A stretch of 21,708 nucleotides of DNA from Bordetella parapertussis (lineage in GTDB: Bacteria > Pseudomonadota > Gammaproteobacteria > Burkholderiales > SG8-41), in NCBI GenBank assembly GCA_945870465.1, contig CAMBSS010000063.1, positions 1 through 21,708 on the forward strand. The letters run 5' to 3'. Made by a program: the position numbers and the translations under genes. Shown in pieces: positions 1 to 7,431 of the stretch. Position 1 is the stretch's first letter. Every line of letters starts with the position of its first letter. The notes below the pieces were generated by a model. It was not told the origin of the DNA. It made no database searches and saw only the letters and a list, made by a program, of their open reading frames with translations.

Positions 1-201
1 GCGAGCATCGCCGTTCTTGATGGTCGCCGGCATTGGGGATTTCGGCGGAGGCCAACTGGCTTGGCAAGTTAAGCGCAGCGGCCGCAGCCAAAATACCCGG
101 GGGAACACAGGCGTTCGTGAAGTGAGCGTTTGCGTAAGCTGGGCGTAAGCTGGGATAGTTACACTGCGTCGCGCTGTACGTCCGGAATCTCGATCCCAGC
201 A
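1..201. other. 5' edge region without a supportable gene
   Basis: I see no convincing gene here. A plus-strand frame is open from base 2 to a TAA at 146-148 and could be the tail of a truncated gene, but its 48 codons resemble no family I know. On the minus strand an ATG at 31-33 has no Shine-Dalgarno sequence. The only clear structure is the short tandem repeat listed separately. Confidence 0.4.
132..153. repeat. 11-bp perfect tandem direct repeat
   Basis: GCGTAAGCTGG occurs twice back to back (132-142 and 143-153) in the non-coding region upstream of the aldolase promoter. It could be a replication-slippage duplication or a pair of direct binding sites. Only two copies are present. Confidence 0.85.
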
Positions 202-231
202 TGGTCAAAACATATTTCCTGAGGGTAGAAT
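202..231 (+). promoter_or_regulatory. Putative sigma-70 promoter of the aldolase gene
   Basis: A TAGAAT hexamer (226-231, five of six matches to TATAAT) lies 18 nt after TGGTCA (202-207, four of six matches to TTGACA). Transcription would start near 238 and leave a leader of about 50 nt before the ATG at 290. The aldolase ribosome binding site TTGGAGG is at 277-283. This is a visual match only. Confidence 0.45.
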
Positions 232-289
232 ATGCACCCTTTGGTCGTTTTCATTTTTCCGGCACGCATCAGCCAGTTGGAGGCAGTAA

Positions 290-1321
290 ATGTTTGAACG
301 TGAACTTGCAGCGACCGCGGCGGCGATGGTTGCCCCGGGCAAAGGTATTCTGGCGATCGACGAATCGAGCGGCACCATCAAGAAACGCTTCGACCTGATC
401 GGCGTCGAATCGAACGTGGAGACGCGCCGCGCCTACCGCGATCTGCTGATCACGGGCGAAGGCCTCGGGCAGTTCATCAGCGGCATGATTCTGTACGACG
501 AAACCATCAAGCAGGCGACCAAGGCGGGCACGCCGTTTCCGGACGCGATGAAAAAAGCGGGCATCCTCGCTGGCATCAAAGTCGATACCGGAGCAAAGGC
601 GCTGGCCGGAGCCGCCGGCGAACAGGTCACCGAAGGCCTCGACGGGTTGCGCGAGCGCCTCGCGGAATACAAAAAGCTCGGCGCGACATTCGCCAAGTGG
701 CGCGCGGTGATTACGATAGGCACGGACACGCCGAGCCAATACTGTATTGAGGCCAACGTGCACGCACTCGCGCGCTACGCGGCGTTGTGCCAGGAAGCGG
801 GCATCGTGCCGATCGTCGAACCCGAAGTGCTGATGGACGGCAGCCATACGCTCGAGCGCTGCTTTGACGTCACCGAAAAAGCGCAACACGCATTATTTGA
901 CGAACTGCACCAGCAGCGCGTGCGTTTCGAGCATCTCGTGTTAAAGCCGAGTATGGTCATTTCCGGCAAGGATTGCCCGCAACAAGCCAGTGTTCAACAG
1001 GTCGCGGACGCGACCGTGCAATGCCTGAAACGCACGGTGCCCGCGGCAGTACCGGGCATCGTGTTCCTGTCCGGCGGGCAAAGCGATGAACTCGCCACCG
1101 CGCACCTGAATGCAATGAACGCAGGGAAGGCGGCGTTGCCCTGGCCGTTGTCGTTTTCTTACGGCCGGGCGTTGCAGGCCCCCGCGCTGAAAGCGTGGAA
1201 AGGGCAGCCGGGGAGCGTGCTGGCGGCGCAAAAAGCGCTGTATCACCGCGCTAAAATGAACAGCGCGGCGTGTTTTGGCCGCTATAAGGCAGAAATGGAA
1301 AAGGACGCGCTGGCGGCTTGA
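290..1321 (+). CDS. Class I fructose-bisphosphate aldolase
   Basis: This cytoplasmic enzyme reversibly cleaves fructose 1,6-bisphosphate into dihydroxyacetone phosphate and glyceraldehyde 3-phosphate in glycolysis and gluconeogenesis. The 343 residues match the eukaryotic-type class I family. The hallmark GKGILAIDESSGTIKKRF lies at residues 17-34. The Schiff-base lysine is K219 in VLKPSMV. Further expected active-site residues are D23, K96 in GIKVDTG, K137 in AKWR, E178 in VEPEV, S261 in LSGGQS and R293. The C-terminus lacks the final tyrosine of animal enzymes, as is usual for bacterial members. The start is the first ATG, 6 nt after a strong TTGGAGG. It is followed at 147 nt by tctB and shows no evident metabolic link to it. 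The family call is secure. Class I rather than class II is worth noting, because I would expect class II in many betaproteobacteria. Confidence 0.95.
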   Translation: MFERELAATAAAMVAPGKGILAIDESSGTIKKRFDLIGVESNVETRRAYRDLLITGEGLGQFISGMILYDETIKQATKAGTPFPDAMKKAGILAGIKVDTGAKALAGAAGEQVTEGLDGLRERLAEYKKLGATFAKWRAVITIGTDTPSQYCIEANVHALARYAALCQEAGIVPIVEPEVLMDGSHTLERCFDVTEKAQHALFDELHQQRVRFEHLVLKPSMVISGKDCPQQASVQQVADATVQCLKRTVPAAVPGIVFLSGGQSDELATAHLNAMNAGKAALPWPLSFSYGRALQAPALKAWKGQPGSVLAAQKALYHRAKMNSAACFGRYKAEMEKDALAA

Positions 1322-1433
1322 TTGCCCATAAACGGTGCCTTCGATAACAGCGTAGTGCGCTGGTGGCTAGGCGCCAAGAAACCAGTTATCATGCGCAGCC
1401 AACGCTGGCCGGCAAGCGATTTTAAGCACGGCA

Positions 1434-1439
1434 TACAAT
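1434..1439 (+). promoter_or_regulatory. Possible -10 element upstream of tctB
   Basis: TACAAT lies 30 nt before the tctB start in the 147-nt gap after the aldolase. I cannot find a good -35 hexamer at 16-18 nt spacing, so either an activator is needed or the match is chance. Confidence 0.25.
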
Positions 1440-1468
1440 CAGTTTTAATAAATGTGGAGGAGTACATA

Positions 1469-1921
1469 ATGGCCTTGAAAATCCGGAGCATGAAAGACTT
1501 TAGTGCCGGGTTAATGTTTATCGCGATCGGCGGTTTGTTTGCCATGGGCGCGAGTCAATATCCGATGGGCACTGCGGTCAGGATGGGGCCGGCATATTTC
1601 CCCAGTATTCTGGGTTGGGGCACGGTTGCCCTGGGGTTTCTGGTATTTGTCGAAGCATTTCTGGTCGATGACCAAAAACCCACGCCGGTAAAGTGGCGGC
1701 CATTGCTACTGGTGATAGCTGCGGTGATGTCTTTTGCCGCCATCATCAACACCGGCGGGCTGATCACGGCGACAGTAGTGCTGATCATCACGTCCGCTCT
1801 TGGCGGCTACGAGTTCAGGTGGAAAGACGCGATTATCTCGGCGGCGGTCTTGTCCATCACGGTATGGGCGATATTCAGCAAGGCGCTCGGCCTGCCGTTC
1901 AAACTTTTCCCCTGGTCCTGA
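1469..1921 (+). CDS. tctB: Tripartite tricarboxylate transporter, small membrane subunit TctB
   Basis: TctB is the small, poorly conserved membrane subunit of TTT carriers, which import carboxylates with a periplasmic TctC-type receptor and the large TctA subunit. The 150 residues contain about four hydrophobic segments (roughly residues 12-30, 45-67, 77-97 and 99-145, the last probably two helices). They also carry the family signature YPMGTAVRMGPAYFP near residues 31-45. The frame is open from 1322, but I choose the ATG at 1469. It follows GTGGAGGAG (1454-1462), and the 49 upstream codons look non-coding. tctA begins 35 nt downstream. No receptor gene is adjacent, unlike the classical tctCBA order. 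Confidence 0.88.
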   Translation: MALKIRSMKDFSAGLMFIAIGGLFAMGASQYPMGTAVRMGPAYFPSILGWGTVALGFLVFVEAFLVDDQKPTPVKWRPLLLVIAAVMSFAAIINTGGLITATVVLIITSALGGYEFRWKDAIISAAVLSITVWAIFSKALGLPFKLFPWS

Positions 1922-1956
1922 GCGACTGACAAGAACAAGAGCCAACGGAGCGAACC

Positions 1957-3468
1957 ATGACAGAACTTATCCAGAACTTAAGCCTCGGTTTCAGCGTCGC
2001 GCTGAGCCTGAATAATCTGATGTATTGTTTTATCGGCGTCTTTCTCGGCACGCTGATCGGCGTCCTGCCCGGCATCGGCCCGGTGGCAACGATCGCGATG
2101 TTGCTGCCGATTACCTTTAACCTGCCGCCTACGCCGGCGCTGATCATGCTGGCCGGCATCTACTACGGCGCCAGCTACGGCGGTTCGACCACCGCGATTC
2201 TGGTCAACCTGCCGGGCGAATCGTCGTCGGTGGTGACCTGCATTGACGGCTACCAGATGGGTCGACAGGGCCGTGCCGGTCCAGCGCTTGCGATTGCCGC
2301 ACTCGGTTCGTTTTTTGCCGGCACCGTCGGCACCCTGCTGATCGCCCTGTTTGGCCCGCCACTTGCCGAACTGGCATTTGAGTTCGGCGCCGCGGAGTAC
2401 TTTTCGATGATGGTCCTCGGCTTGGTATCGGCGGTGGTGCTGGCGCACGGTTCGCTGATCAAAGCGGTCTGCATGATCCTGGTCGGCCTTTTGCTGGGCA
2501 TCGTCGGCACCGACGTGAACTCGGGGATTGCGCGCTATAGCCTCGGCATTTCAGAACTGTCGGATGGCATCGGCTTCGTGTCAGTCGCCATGGGCATGTT
2601 CGGCTTCGGCGAGATCATTTCCAACCTCGAGCAGGGCGAAAACCGCGAGGTCAATACCTCCAAGGTCGGCAGCCTGATGCCGAGCTTGACCGATCTCAAG
2701 ATGTCGTTCGGGCCTATCATGCGCGGCACGGCGCTCGGCACCATTTTCGGCATTTTGCCGGGATCGCACACGGTTATCGCGGCGTTCTCGTCTTACACCC
2801 TCGAGAAGAAACTGGCCGCAGATCCGTCGCGTTTCGGCAAGGGCGCTATAGAAGGCGTGGCTGGTCCCGAATCGGCTAACAACGCCGCGGCACAAACTTC
2901 GTTTATTCCGCTGCTCACTCTTGGTATCCCGACCGGTGCCGTGATGGCCTTGATGGTCGGCGCCATGACCATCCAGGGCATCGCCCCGGGTCCGCAGGTG
3001 ATGACGCAAAAGCCCGATTTGTTCTGGGGCATGATCGCCTCCATGTGGGTCGGCAACCTGATGCTGGTGATCCTGAATCTGCCGATGATCGGCATGTGGG
3101 TGCAGTTCCTGAAGATCCCTTATCGGCTTCTGTTTCCCGGTATTATTCTGTTCTGCTGCATCGGCGCGTTCAGCGTGAACAACAGCCCGGCTGAAGTTTA
3201 TCTGGCGGGATTGTTCGGCGTGTTCGGTTACTTCGCCTCCAAGTGGGGCTGCGAACCGGGCCCGCTGCTGCTGGGCTTCGTGCTGGGACCGCTGATGGAA
3301 GAAAACCTGCGGCGCGCCATGCTGATTTCGCGTGGCGATGCGACGGTGTTCTTCACGCGTCCGATCAGTTGCGGCATGTTGGTTGTCGCGATCTTACTGC
3401 TGCTCATCATAGTCTTGCCGGTGATTCGCAAGAAACGCGCAGAAGTGGTCTACGAAAGCGCAGACTAG
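1957..3468 (+). CDS. tctA: Tripartite tricarboxylate transporter, large membrane subunit TctA
   Basis: TctA forms the transport channel of the TTT secondary carrier in the inner membrane. The 503-residue product is the usual family length and is strongly hydrophobic throughout, with around ten to twelve membrane segments. The N-terminal region holds the highly conserved GVFLGTLIGVLPGIGP (about residues 27-42) and the glycine-rich YYGASYGGSTTAILVNLPGE (about 69-88). A second repeat-like motif, GTIFGILPGSHTVIAAF, follows near residue 260. The TctA halves are known to be internally related, and both GxLPG motifs are visible. It is translated from an ATG with a weak CGGAG site, 35 nt after tctB, and the unit ends at the hairpin at 3498-3533. 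The substrate is unknown. Any of the five nearby receptors could serve it. Confidence 0.95.
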   Translation: MTELIQNLSLGFSVALSLNNLMYCFIGVFLGTLIGVLPGIGPVATIAMLLPITFNLPPTPALIMLAGIYYGASYGGSTTAILVNLPGESSSVVTCIDGYQMGRQGRAGPALAIAALGSFFAGTVGTLLIALFGPPLAELAFEFGAAEYFSMMVLGLVSAVVLAHGSLIKAVCMILVGLLLGIVGTDVNSGIARYSLGISELSDGIGFVSVAMGMFGFGEIISNLEQGENREVNTSKVGSLMPSLTDLKMSFGPIMRGTALGTIFGILPGSHTVIAAFSSYTLEKKLAADPSRFGKGAIEGVAGPESANNAAAQTSFIPLLTLGIPTGAVMALMVGAMTIQGIAPGPQVMTQKPDLFWGMIASMWVGNLMLVILNLPMIGMWVQFLKIPYRLLFPGIILFCCIGAFSVNNSPAEVYLAGLFGVFGYFASKWGCEPGPLLLGFVLGPLMEENLRRAMLISRGDATVFFTRPISCGMLVVAILLLLIIVLPVIRKKRAEVVYESAD

Positions 3469-3497
3469 TATCAGCTTCATCGCAACTGTTCTGTTTT

Positions 3498-3533
3498 AAA
3501 AATTGCCCCGGACGACCTCCGGGGCAATTTTTT
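3498..3533. terminator. Bidirectional intrinsic terminator after tctA
   Basis: A perfect 15-bp stem (3498-3512 with 3518-3532) with a 5-nt loop has a GC-rich core GCCCCGG/CCGGGGC and an A-run and T-run on its two sides. It should therefore stop transcription from either direction. It lies 29 nt after the tctA stop and 32 nt before the next gene, separating tctBA from the aconitase X operon. Confidence 0.93.
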
Positions 3534-3565
3534 CTCCGCGACCCGTAATACAGCGAGTGACTTTC

Positions 3566-4807
3566 ATGCAACTCACCCCTGACGAAAAAAAGATGTTGCG
3601 CGGCGGCGCCGGCACGGCCGCCAAGGAAGCGCTGGAGCTGCAGATCGAGGTCGGCAAATTCTTCGGCGCGAAACGCCTGGTGCCGGTGTCGAACGTGCAC
3701 ATGATGGGCGACATCGAAGTCATGGGCGACAGCGGCAAGGCCTTTCTCGAGCGCATGAGCCAGAGCGGGGCGCATTGCGCGGTGCCCACCACCACCAACG
3801 CGCGCTGCATTGATTTCGACTATGTGGCGAAGCTGAAGCAGGACCCGAACGAGGCGGCGAAAGAAAAGCAGTTGATCGCGTACCTGCGCAAGATGGACGT
3901 GGTCACCGCCGACACCTGCATCAATTACCAGACGCTGTACCAGCCGCACCGCAACGAGCACGTGGCGTGGGGCGACACCGGCACCGTGATCTATGCCAAT
4001 TCGGTGTTCGGTGCGCGCTCCAATTTTGAAGCCGGCCCCGCCGCCCTCGCCGCCGGCATTACGGGCCGCGTTGCCGAATACGGTTTTCATCTCGACGCGC
4101 ACCGCCGGGGCACGTTCCAGGTCAACGTCAAAACCGACCTCAAAGATTTCGCGGACTGGGGCGCGCTCGGCAAGCTGGTGGGCGAAGCGCACCAGGATTA
4201 CTTCGCAGTGCCGGTATTCAACGGCATCAAGCGGCCGCCCACCTCCGATGAGTTGAAGCACCTGGGCGCATCGCTCGCGAGCTACGGTTCCATGGGTATG
4301 TTCCACATGGTCGGCGTGACACCCGAAGCGCCGACGCTGAAAGCCGCGTTCGGCGGCGGCAAACCCAAAGAGGTGGTGACGATCACCAGCCGCGATATCC
4401 AGCACGTATATGCCGGTTACAGCGCCAAGAACAATCCGCTGAACCTGGTGGTGTTCTCGGGCCCGCAACAATCGCTGTTCGAAATGAAAAACCTGGCGCG
4501 CCTGCTCGCCGGCAGGAAAATCAAGCCCGGCAGCCATCTTTTCGTGACGACCAGCAACGGCGTCAAGAGCGCCGCGCGCGCGCTGGGCTATCTGCAGCAG
4601 ATCGAGACGGCCGGCGGCATCGTTCTCGAAGGTGTGTGTTTCTACATACTGCAGAACATCGGGCAGATCCGCGTGCAAAACGGCTGGAGCAATCTCGTCA
4701 CCAATTCCGCCAAGCTCGCCAATATCATAGGCGCGCACAAATTCAATACCCTGCTGCGGCGCACCGACGATTGTGTGCGCATTGCATTGACGGGAGAAGA
4801 CGCGTGA
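3566..4807 (+). CDS. Aconitase X, large (catalytic) subunit
   Basis: This is the catalytic part of the aconitase X family (formerly DUF521), Fe-S hydro-lyases. Characterised members dehydrate cis-3-hydroxy-L-proline in bacteria or mevalonate 5-phosphate in archaea. The 413 residues open with LTPDEKKMLRGG and contain SNVHMMGD (residues 42-49). TADTCINY (114-121) and TNSAK (379-383) are typical conserved patches. C118, C358 and C403 are candidate cluster ligands, by inference. The frame extends up to 3503, inside the terminator hairpin. I therefore take the ATG at 3566, whose product begins where the family begins. The small subunit overlaps its stop codon by 4 nt. No proline-catabolism gene is nearby, so the substrate is probably a different hydroxy-acid. 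Confidence 0.88.
   Translation: MQLTPDEKKMLRGGAGTAAKEALELQIEVGKFFGAKRLVPVSNVHMMGDIEVMGDSGKAFLERMSQSGAHCAVPTTTNARCIDFDYVAKLKQDPNEAAKEKQLIAYLRKMDVVTADTCINYQTLYQPHRNEHVAWGDTGTVIYANSVFGARSNFEAGPAALAAGITGRVAEYGFHLDAHRRGTFQVNVKTDLKDFADWGALGKLVGEAHQDYFAVPVFNGIKRPPTSDELKHLGASLASYGSMGMFHMVGVTPEAPTLKAAFGGGKPKEVVTITSRDIQHVYAGYSAKNNPLNLVVFSGPQQSLFEMKNLARLLAGRKIKPGSHLFVTTSNGVKSAARALGYLQQIETAGGIVLEGVCFYILQNIGQIRVQNGWSNLVTNSAKLANIIGAHKFNTLLRRTDDCVRIALTGEDA
4792..4799 (+). promoter_or_regulatory. Ribosome binding site for the GTG start at 4804
   Basis: GGGAGAAG ends 4 nt before the GTG at 4804, inside the end of the large-subunit gene. It favours the GTG, which overlaps the upstream TGA, over the in-frame ATG at 4831. 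Confidence 0.6.
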
Positions 4808-5238
4808 GCCGCGTGCGCGGCCAGGCGCCGATGATCAGGGTCAGGCGCGCTTTCGGCGCGGTGGTTGAAGGCGAGGCGCTGATTTCGCGCGAAGGCTTCA
4901 GCCCGCGCTACGATCTCGACCGCTGGACCGGTTTAATTTCGCGCCCCGGTCACGCGCTAGAAGGGCATAATCTCAAGGACAAGATATTGATTACGCCAAG
5001 CGCCAAAGGCGGCATCGCAGCCGGCTGGGCGTTTTACGATATCAAGCACAAGGGCATCGCGCCCAAGGCTTTCGTGTTCGGCGTCACCAATCCTGTCATG
5101 GTGCAAGGTGCGGTGTTCGCCGGCATCACGATCACCGAAGGCTGGTCGCGCGATCCTTATGCGTGGATACGCACCGGCGACATCGTGCGCGTAGACCCCA
5201 TGCGAAAAACGCTGGAATTGGTCAAAGCGCGGCAATAA
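4804..5238 (+). CDS. Aconitase X, small (swivel) subunit
   Basis: This small subunit (DUF126-type swivel domain) pairs with the large subunit to complete the aconitase X active site. The 144 residues show the family pattern: GEALISREGFSPRYDLD (residues 23-39), then HNLKDKILITPSAKGG (55-70), then GVTNPVMVQGAVFAGI (93-108). Translation most likely starts at GTG 4804, giving a GTGA overlap with the stop of the large subunit and tight coupling. An in-frame ATG at 4831 is the alternative. In the family, as I remember it, the glycine-rich loop carries a serine (a GS motif) thought to be equivalent to the catalytic serine of aconitase. Here the loop reads KGGIAAGW, with glycine at that place. That is unusual and may mean a changed reaction. 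Confidence 0.85.
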   Translation: MSRVRGQAPMIRVRRAFGAVVEGEALISREGFSPRYDLDRWTGLISRPGHALEGHNLKDKILITPSAKGGIAAGWAFYDIKHKGIAPKAFVFGVTNPVMVQGAVFAGITITEGWSRDPYAWIRTGDIVRVDPMRKTLELVKARQ

Positions 5239-5261
5239 CGCAGCACCAGAGGAGATCGGCA

Positions 5262-6239
5262 ATGAAAACAGAGATAAACAAAATCGCCGGCGGCATGGCT
5301 TTGGTGCTTTTGACCACGCTCGCGTGCGCGCAGCCAGCATCTTATCCCGTGAGGCCAATACGCATAGTAGTCGCTTACACCCCGGCCGGCGCGACGGATA
5401 TACTCGCGCGCACGGTCGGTCAGAAATTGACCGAGGCGTGGGGACAGCCGGTCATCATCGACAATCGCCCGGGCGCCAACGGCAATATCGGCACCGAGTA
5501 CGCCGCTAAAGCCACCGCCGACGGCTATACGCTGTTGATGGTGACGGCTGGCACGCACGGCATCAACCCCAGCCTTTACCGAAAACTGGGGTTCGATGCG
5601 GTCAAGGATTTCTCGCCGGTAAGCCTGGTGGCGATGGTGCCGAACATTTTCGTCGTCAATAACGCGGTGCCGGCGAAAGACGTCAAAGAGTTCATCGCTT
5701 ACGCCAAAGCCAACGCGGGCAAACTCAATTACGGTTCGCCGGGCAATGGCAGCACCGCGCATCTGTCGATGGAACTTTTCAAATCGATGACCGGCATACA
5801 GATGGTGCACATTCCGTACAAAGGCAGCGCCGGCGTGCTCGCGGACCTTATCGGCGGTCAGATCATCACGACCATGGACAATATGCCGCCGTATATACCC
5901 CAGGTAAAAGCGGGCAAGATCCGCGCGCTCGCGGTCAGTCCGACCCGGCGCTCTTCCGCGGTTCCTGAAATACCAACCGTCGCTGAAGCGGGCGTGCCCG
6001 GCTACGATTCCGGTGCTTGGTTCGGCCTGGTGGCGCCAGCCAATACGCCCAAGGCCATCGTTAACAAGCTGTCGCGAGAAACCGCGCGCATTCTGAAACT
6101 TCCCGACGTGAGCGCCCGCCTGCTCGAACTGGGTGCTGAACCCGTTGGTAACACGCCGGAGCAGTTTTCCGCGCACATCAAGGCTGAAATCACCAAATGG
6201 GCGAAGGTCATCAAAGACGCCAATGTCGAACTGCAGTAA
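5262..6239 (+). CDS. Bug/TctC-family periplasmic solute receptor (copy 1)
   Basis: Bug proteins bind small carboxylates or related solutes in the periplasm and hand them to TTT carriers or signal to regulators. The 325 residues begin with a signal peptide (hydrophobic core about residues 12-22, probable cleavage after CA at 23-24). The mature start is the standard YPVRPIRIVV. The family motifs follow: GATDILARTVGQKL, PVIIDNRPGANGNIG, then ADGYTLL, LNYGSPGNGS and the HIPYKGS patch near the middle. The start ATG follows AGAGGAGA (5248-5255). The gene sits 23 nt after the aconitase X small subunit and 9 nt before an acyl-CoA dehydrogenase, so all are likely co-transcribed. The ligand is unknown, but may be the acid processed by these neighbours. 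Confidence 0.92.
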   Translation: MKTEINKIAGGMALVLLTTLACAQPASYPVRPIRIVVAYTPAGATDILARTVGQKLTEAWGQPVIIDNRPGANGNIGTEYAAKATADGYTLLMVTAGTHGINPSLYRKLGFDAVKDFSPVSLVAMVPNIFVVNNAVPAKDVKEFIAYAKANAGKLNYGSPGNGSTAHLSMELFKSMTGIQMVHIPYKGSAGVLADLIGGQIITTMDNMPPYIPQVKAGKIRALAVSPTRRSSAVPEIPTVAEAGVPGYDSGAWFGLVAPANTPKAIVNKLSRETARILKLPDVSARLLELGAEPVGNTPEQFSAHIKAEITKWAKVIKDANVELQ

Positions 6240-6248
6240 ACATAATTC

Positions 6249-7403
6249 ATGATTCGCGATCCCGAAACATTCAATATCCTGCTCGACACGCTGCGCCGCT
6301 TTGTGCGCGAGCGGCTGATTCCGGCCGAACAGCAATTGGTCGACAACGATGAAATTCCCCCTGCCATCATTGCCGAAATGCGCGAGATGGGACTGTTCGG
6401 GCTGACGATACCTGTCGAGTACGGCGGCCTCGGCCTCACCACCGAGGAAGAGGCGCTGACCTCGATGGAAATGTGCCGCGCATCGCCGGCATTCCGCTCG
6501 ATAGCCGGCACCAATAACGGCATAGGCTCTCAAGGCATCGTAATCGACGGCACCGACGAGCAAAAGAAAAATTACCTGCCGCGGCTCGCCAGCGGAGAGC
6601 TGATCGGTTCGTTTGCACTGACCGAACCCGGCGCGGGGTCCGATGCAGGGTCGCTCACCACCAGCGCGCGGCGCGACGGCGATCATTACATCATCAACGG
6701 CGCCAAGCGCTATATTACCAACGCCCCGGAAGCGGGCGTATTTACGCTGATGGCGCGTACCGACCCGCAATCCAAGGACGCCAGAGGCGTGTCGGCGTTC
6801 ATCGTCGAGCGCGCAACCCCCGGGCTCACGGTCGGCAAGCCCGACCGCAAGATGGGTCAGCGTGGCTCGCATACCGCAGACGTATTTTTCGACAACGCAC
6901 GCGTGCCGGCTGCCAACATCATAGGCGGCAAAGAAGGCATGGGCTTCAAGACCGCCATGAAGGTGCTCGACAAGGCGCGGCTTAATATCGCGGCCGTCTG
7001 CGTGGGCGCAGCCGACCGCATGCTGGAAGAAGCGCTCAACTACGCCATACAGCGCAAGCAATTCGGCCAGCCGGTCGCCGAGTTTCAGCTGGTACAGGCG
7101 ATGCTCGCCGACTGCCAGACCGAGATTTTCGCCGCGCGCAGCATGACGCTGGAAGCCGCGCGCAAACGCGACAACGGCGAGAATGTGACCATGGAAGCGT
7201 CGTGCTGCAAGTATTTTGCTTCGGAAATGTGCGGGCGGGTCGCCGATCGCGCAGTGCAAGTCCACGGCGGCTCCGGCTATATGGCCGACTCCCCGATCGA
7301 ACGTTTTTACCGCGATGTGCGGCTGTTCCGCCTCTACGAAGGCACCAGCCAGATCCAGCAGCTCGTCATCGCGCGCCATCTTATCCGTAACGCGGGCCGC
7401 TAG
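6249..7403 (+). CDS. Acyl-CoA dehydrogenase
   Basis: This FAD enzyme introduces an alpha-beta double bond into an acyl-CoA and passes the electrons to electron-transfer flavoprotein. The 384 residues are the normal length, with N-terminal helical, central beta and C-terminal helical domains. The FAD-binding signature FALTEPGAGSD is at residues 122-132 and YITNA at 155-159. The second signature, QVHGGSGYM, is near 337-345. The likely catalytic base is E364 in YEGTSQIQ, as in short- and medium-chain enzymes. The ATG has a poor Shine-Dalgarno sequence and lies 9 nt after the receptor stop, so translation may depend on coupling. A carboxyltransferase follows 28 nt later. Chain specificity cannot be read. 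A branched or dicarboxylic acyl-CoA would suit the context. Confidence 0.95.
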   Translation: MIRDPETFNILLDTLRRFVRERLIPAEQQLVDNDEIPPAIIAEMREMGLFGLTIPVEYGGLGLTTEEEALTSMEMCRASPAFRSIAGTNNGIGSQGIVIDGTDEQKKNYLPRLASGELIGSFALTEPGAGSDAGSLTTSARRDGDHYIINGAKRYITNAPEAGVFTLMARTDPQSKDARGVSAFIVERATPGLTVGKPDRKMGQRGSHTADVFFDNARVPAANIIGGKEGMGFKTAMKVLDKARLNIAAVCVGAADRMLEEALNYAIQRKQFGQPVAEFQLVQAMLADCQTEIFAARSMTLEAARKRDNGENVTMEASCCKYFASEMCGRVADRAVQVHGGSGYMADSPIERFYRDVRLFRLYEGTSQIQQLVIARHLIRNAGR

Positions 7404-7417
7404 TCTGCGCGCATCGC

Positions 7418-7423
7418 AAGGAG
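7418..7423 (+). promoter_or_regulatory. Ribosome binding site for the GTG start at 7432
   Basis: AAGGAG lies 8 nt before the GTG at 7432. The product from that codon begins xPFEELL, aligning exactly with MPFEDLL of the paralogue at 9956. An in-frame GTG at 7423 overlaps the site itself and is disfavoured. Confidence 0.7.
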
Positions 7424-7431
7424 TGTCTGCA

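Noticed and set aside
2..148. A plus-strand frame open from the window edge to TAA, possibly the end of a truncated gene
   Set aside because: It is only 48 codons, unlike any family I know, and the tandem repeat at its end suggests non-coding DNA.
3407..4738. A 443-codon minus-strand open frame over the aconitase X large subunit
   Set aside because: It crosses the intrinsic terminator and two genes, and its translation has no recognisable domain or signal peptide.
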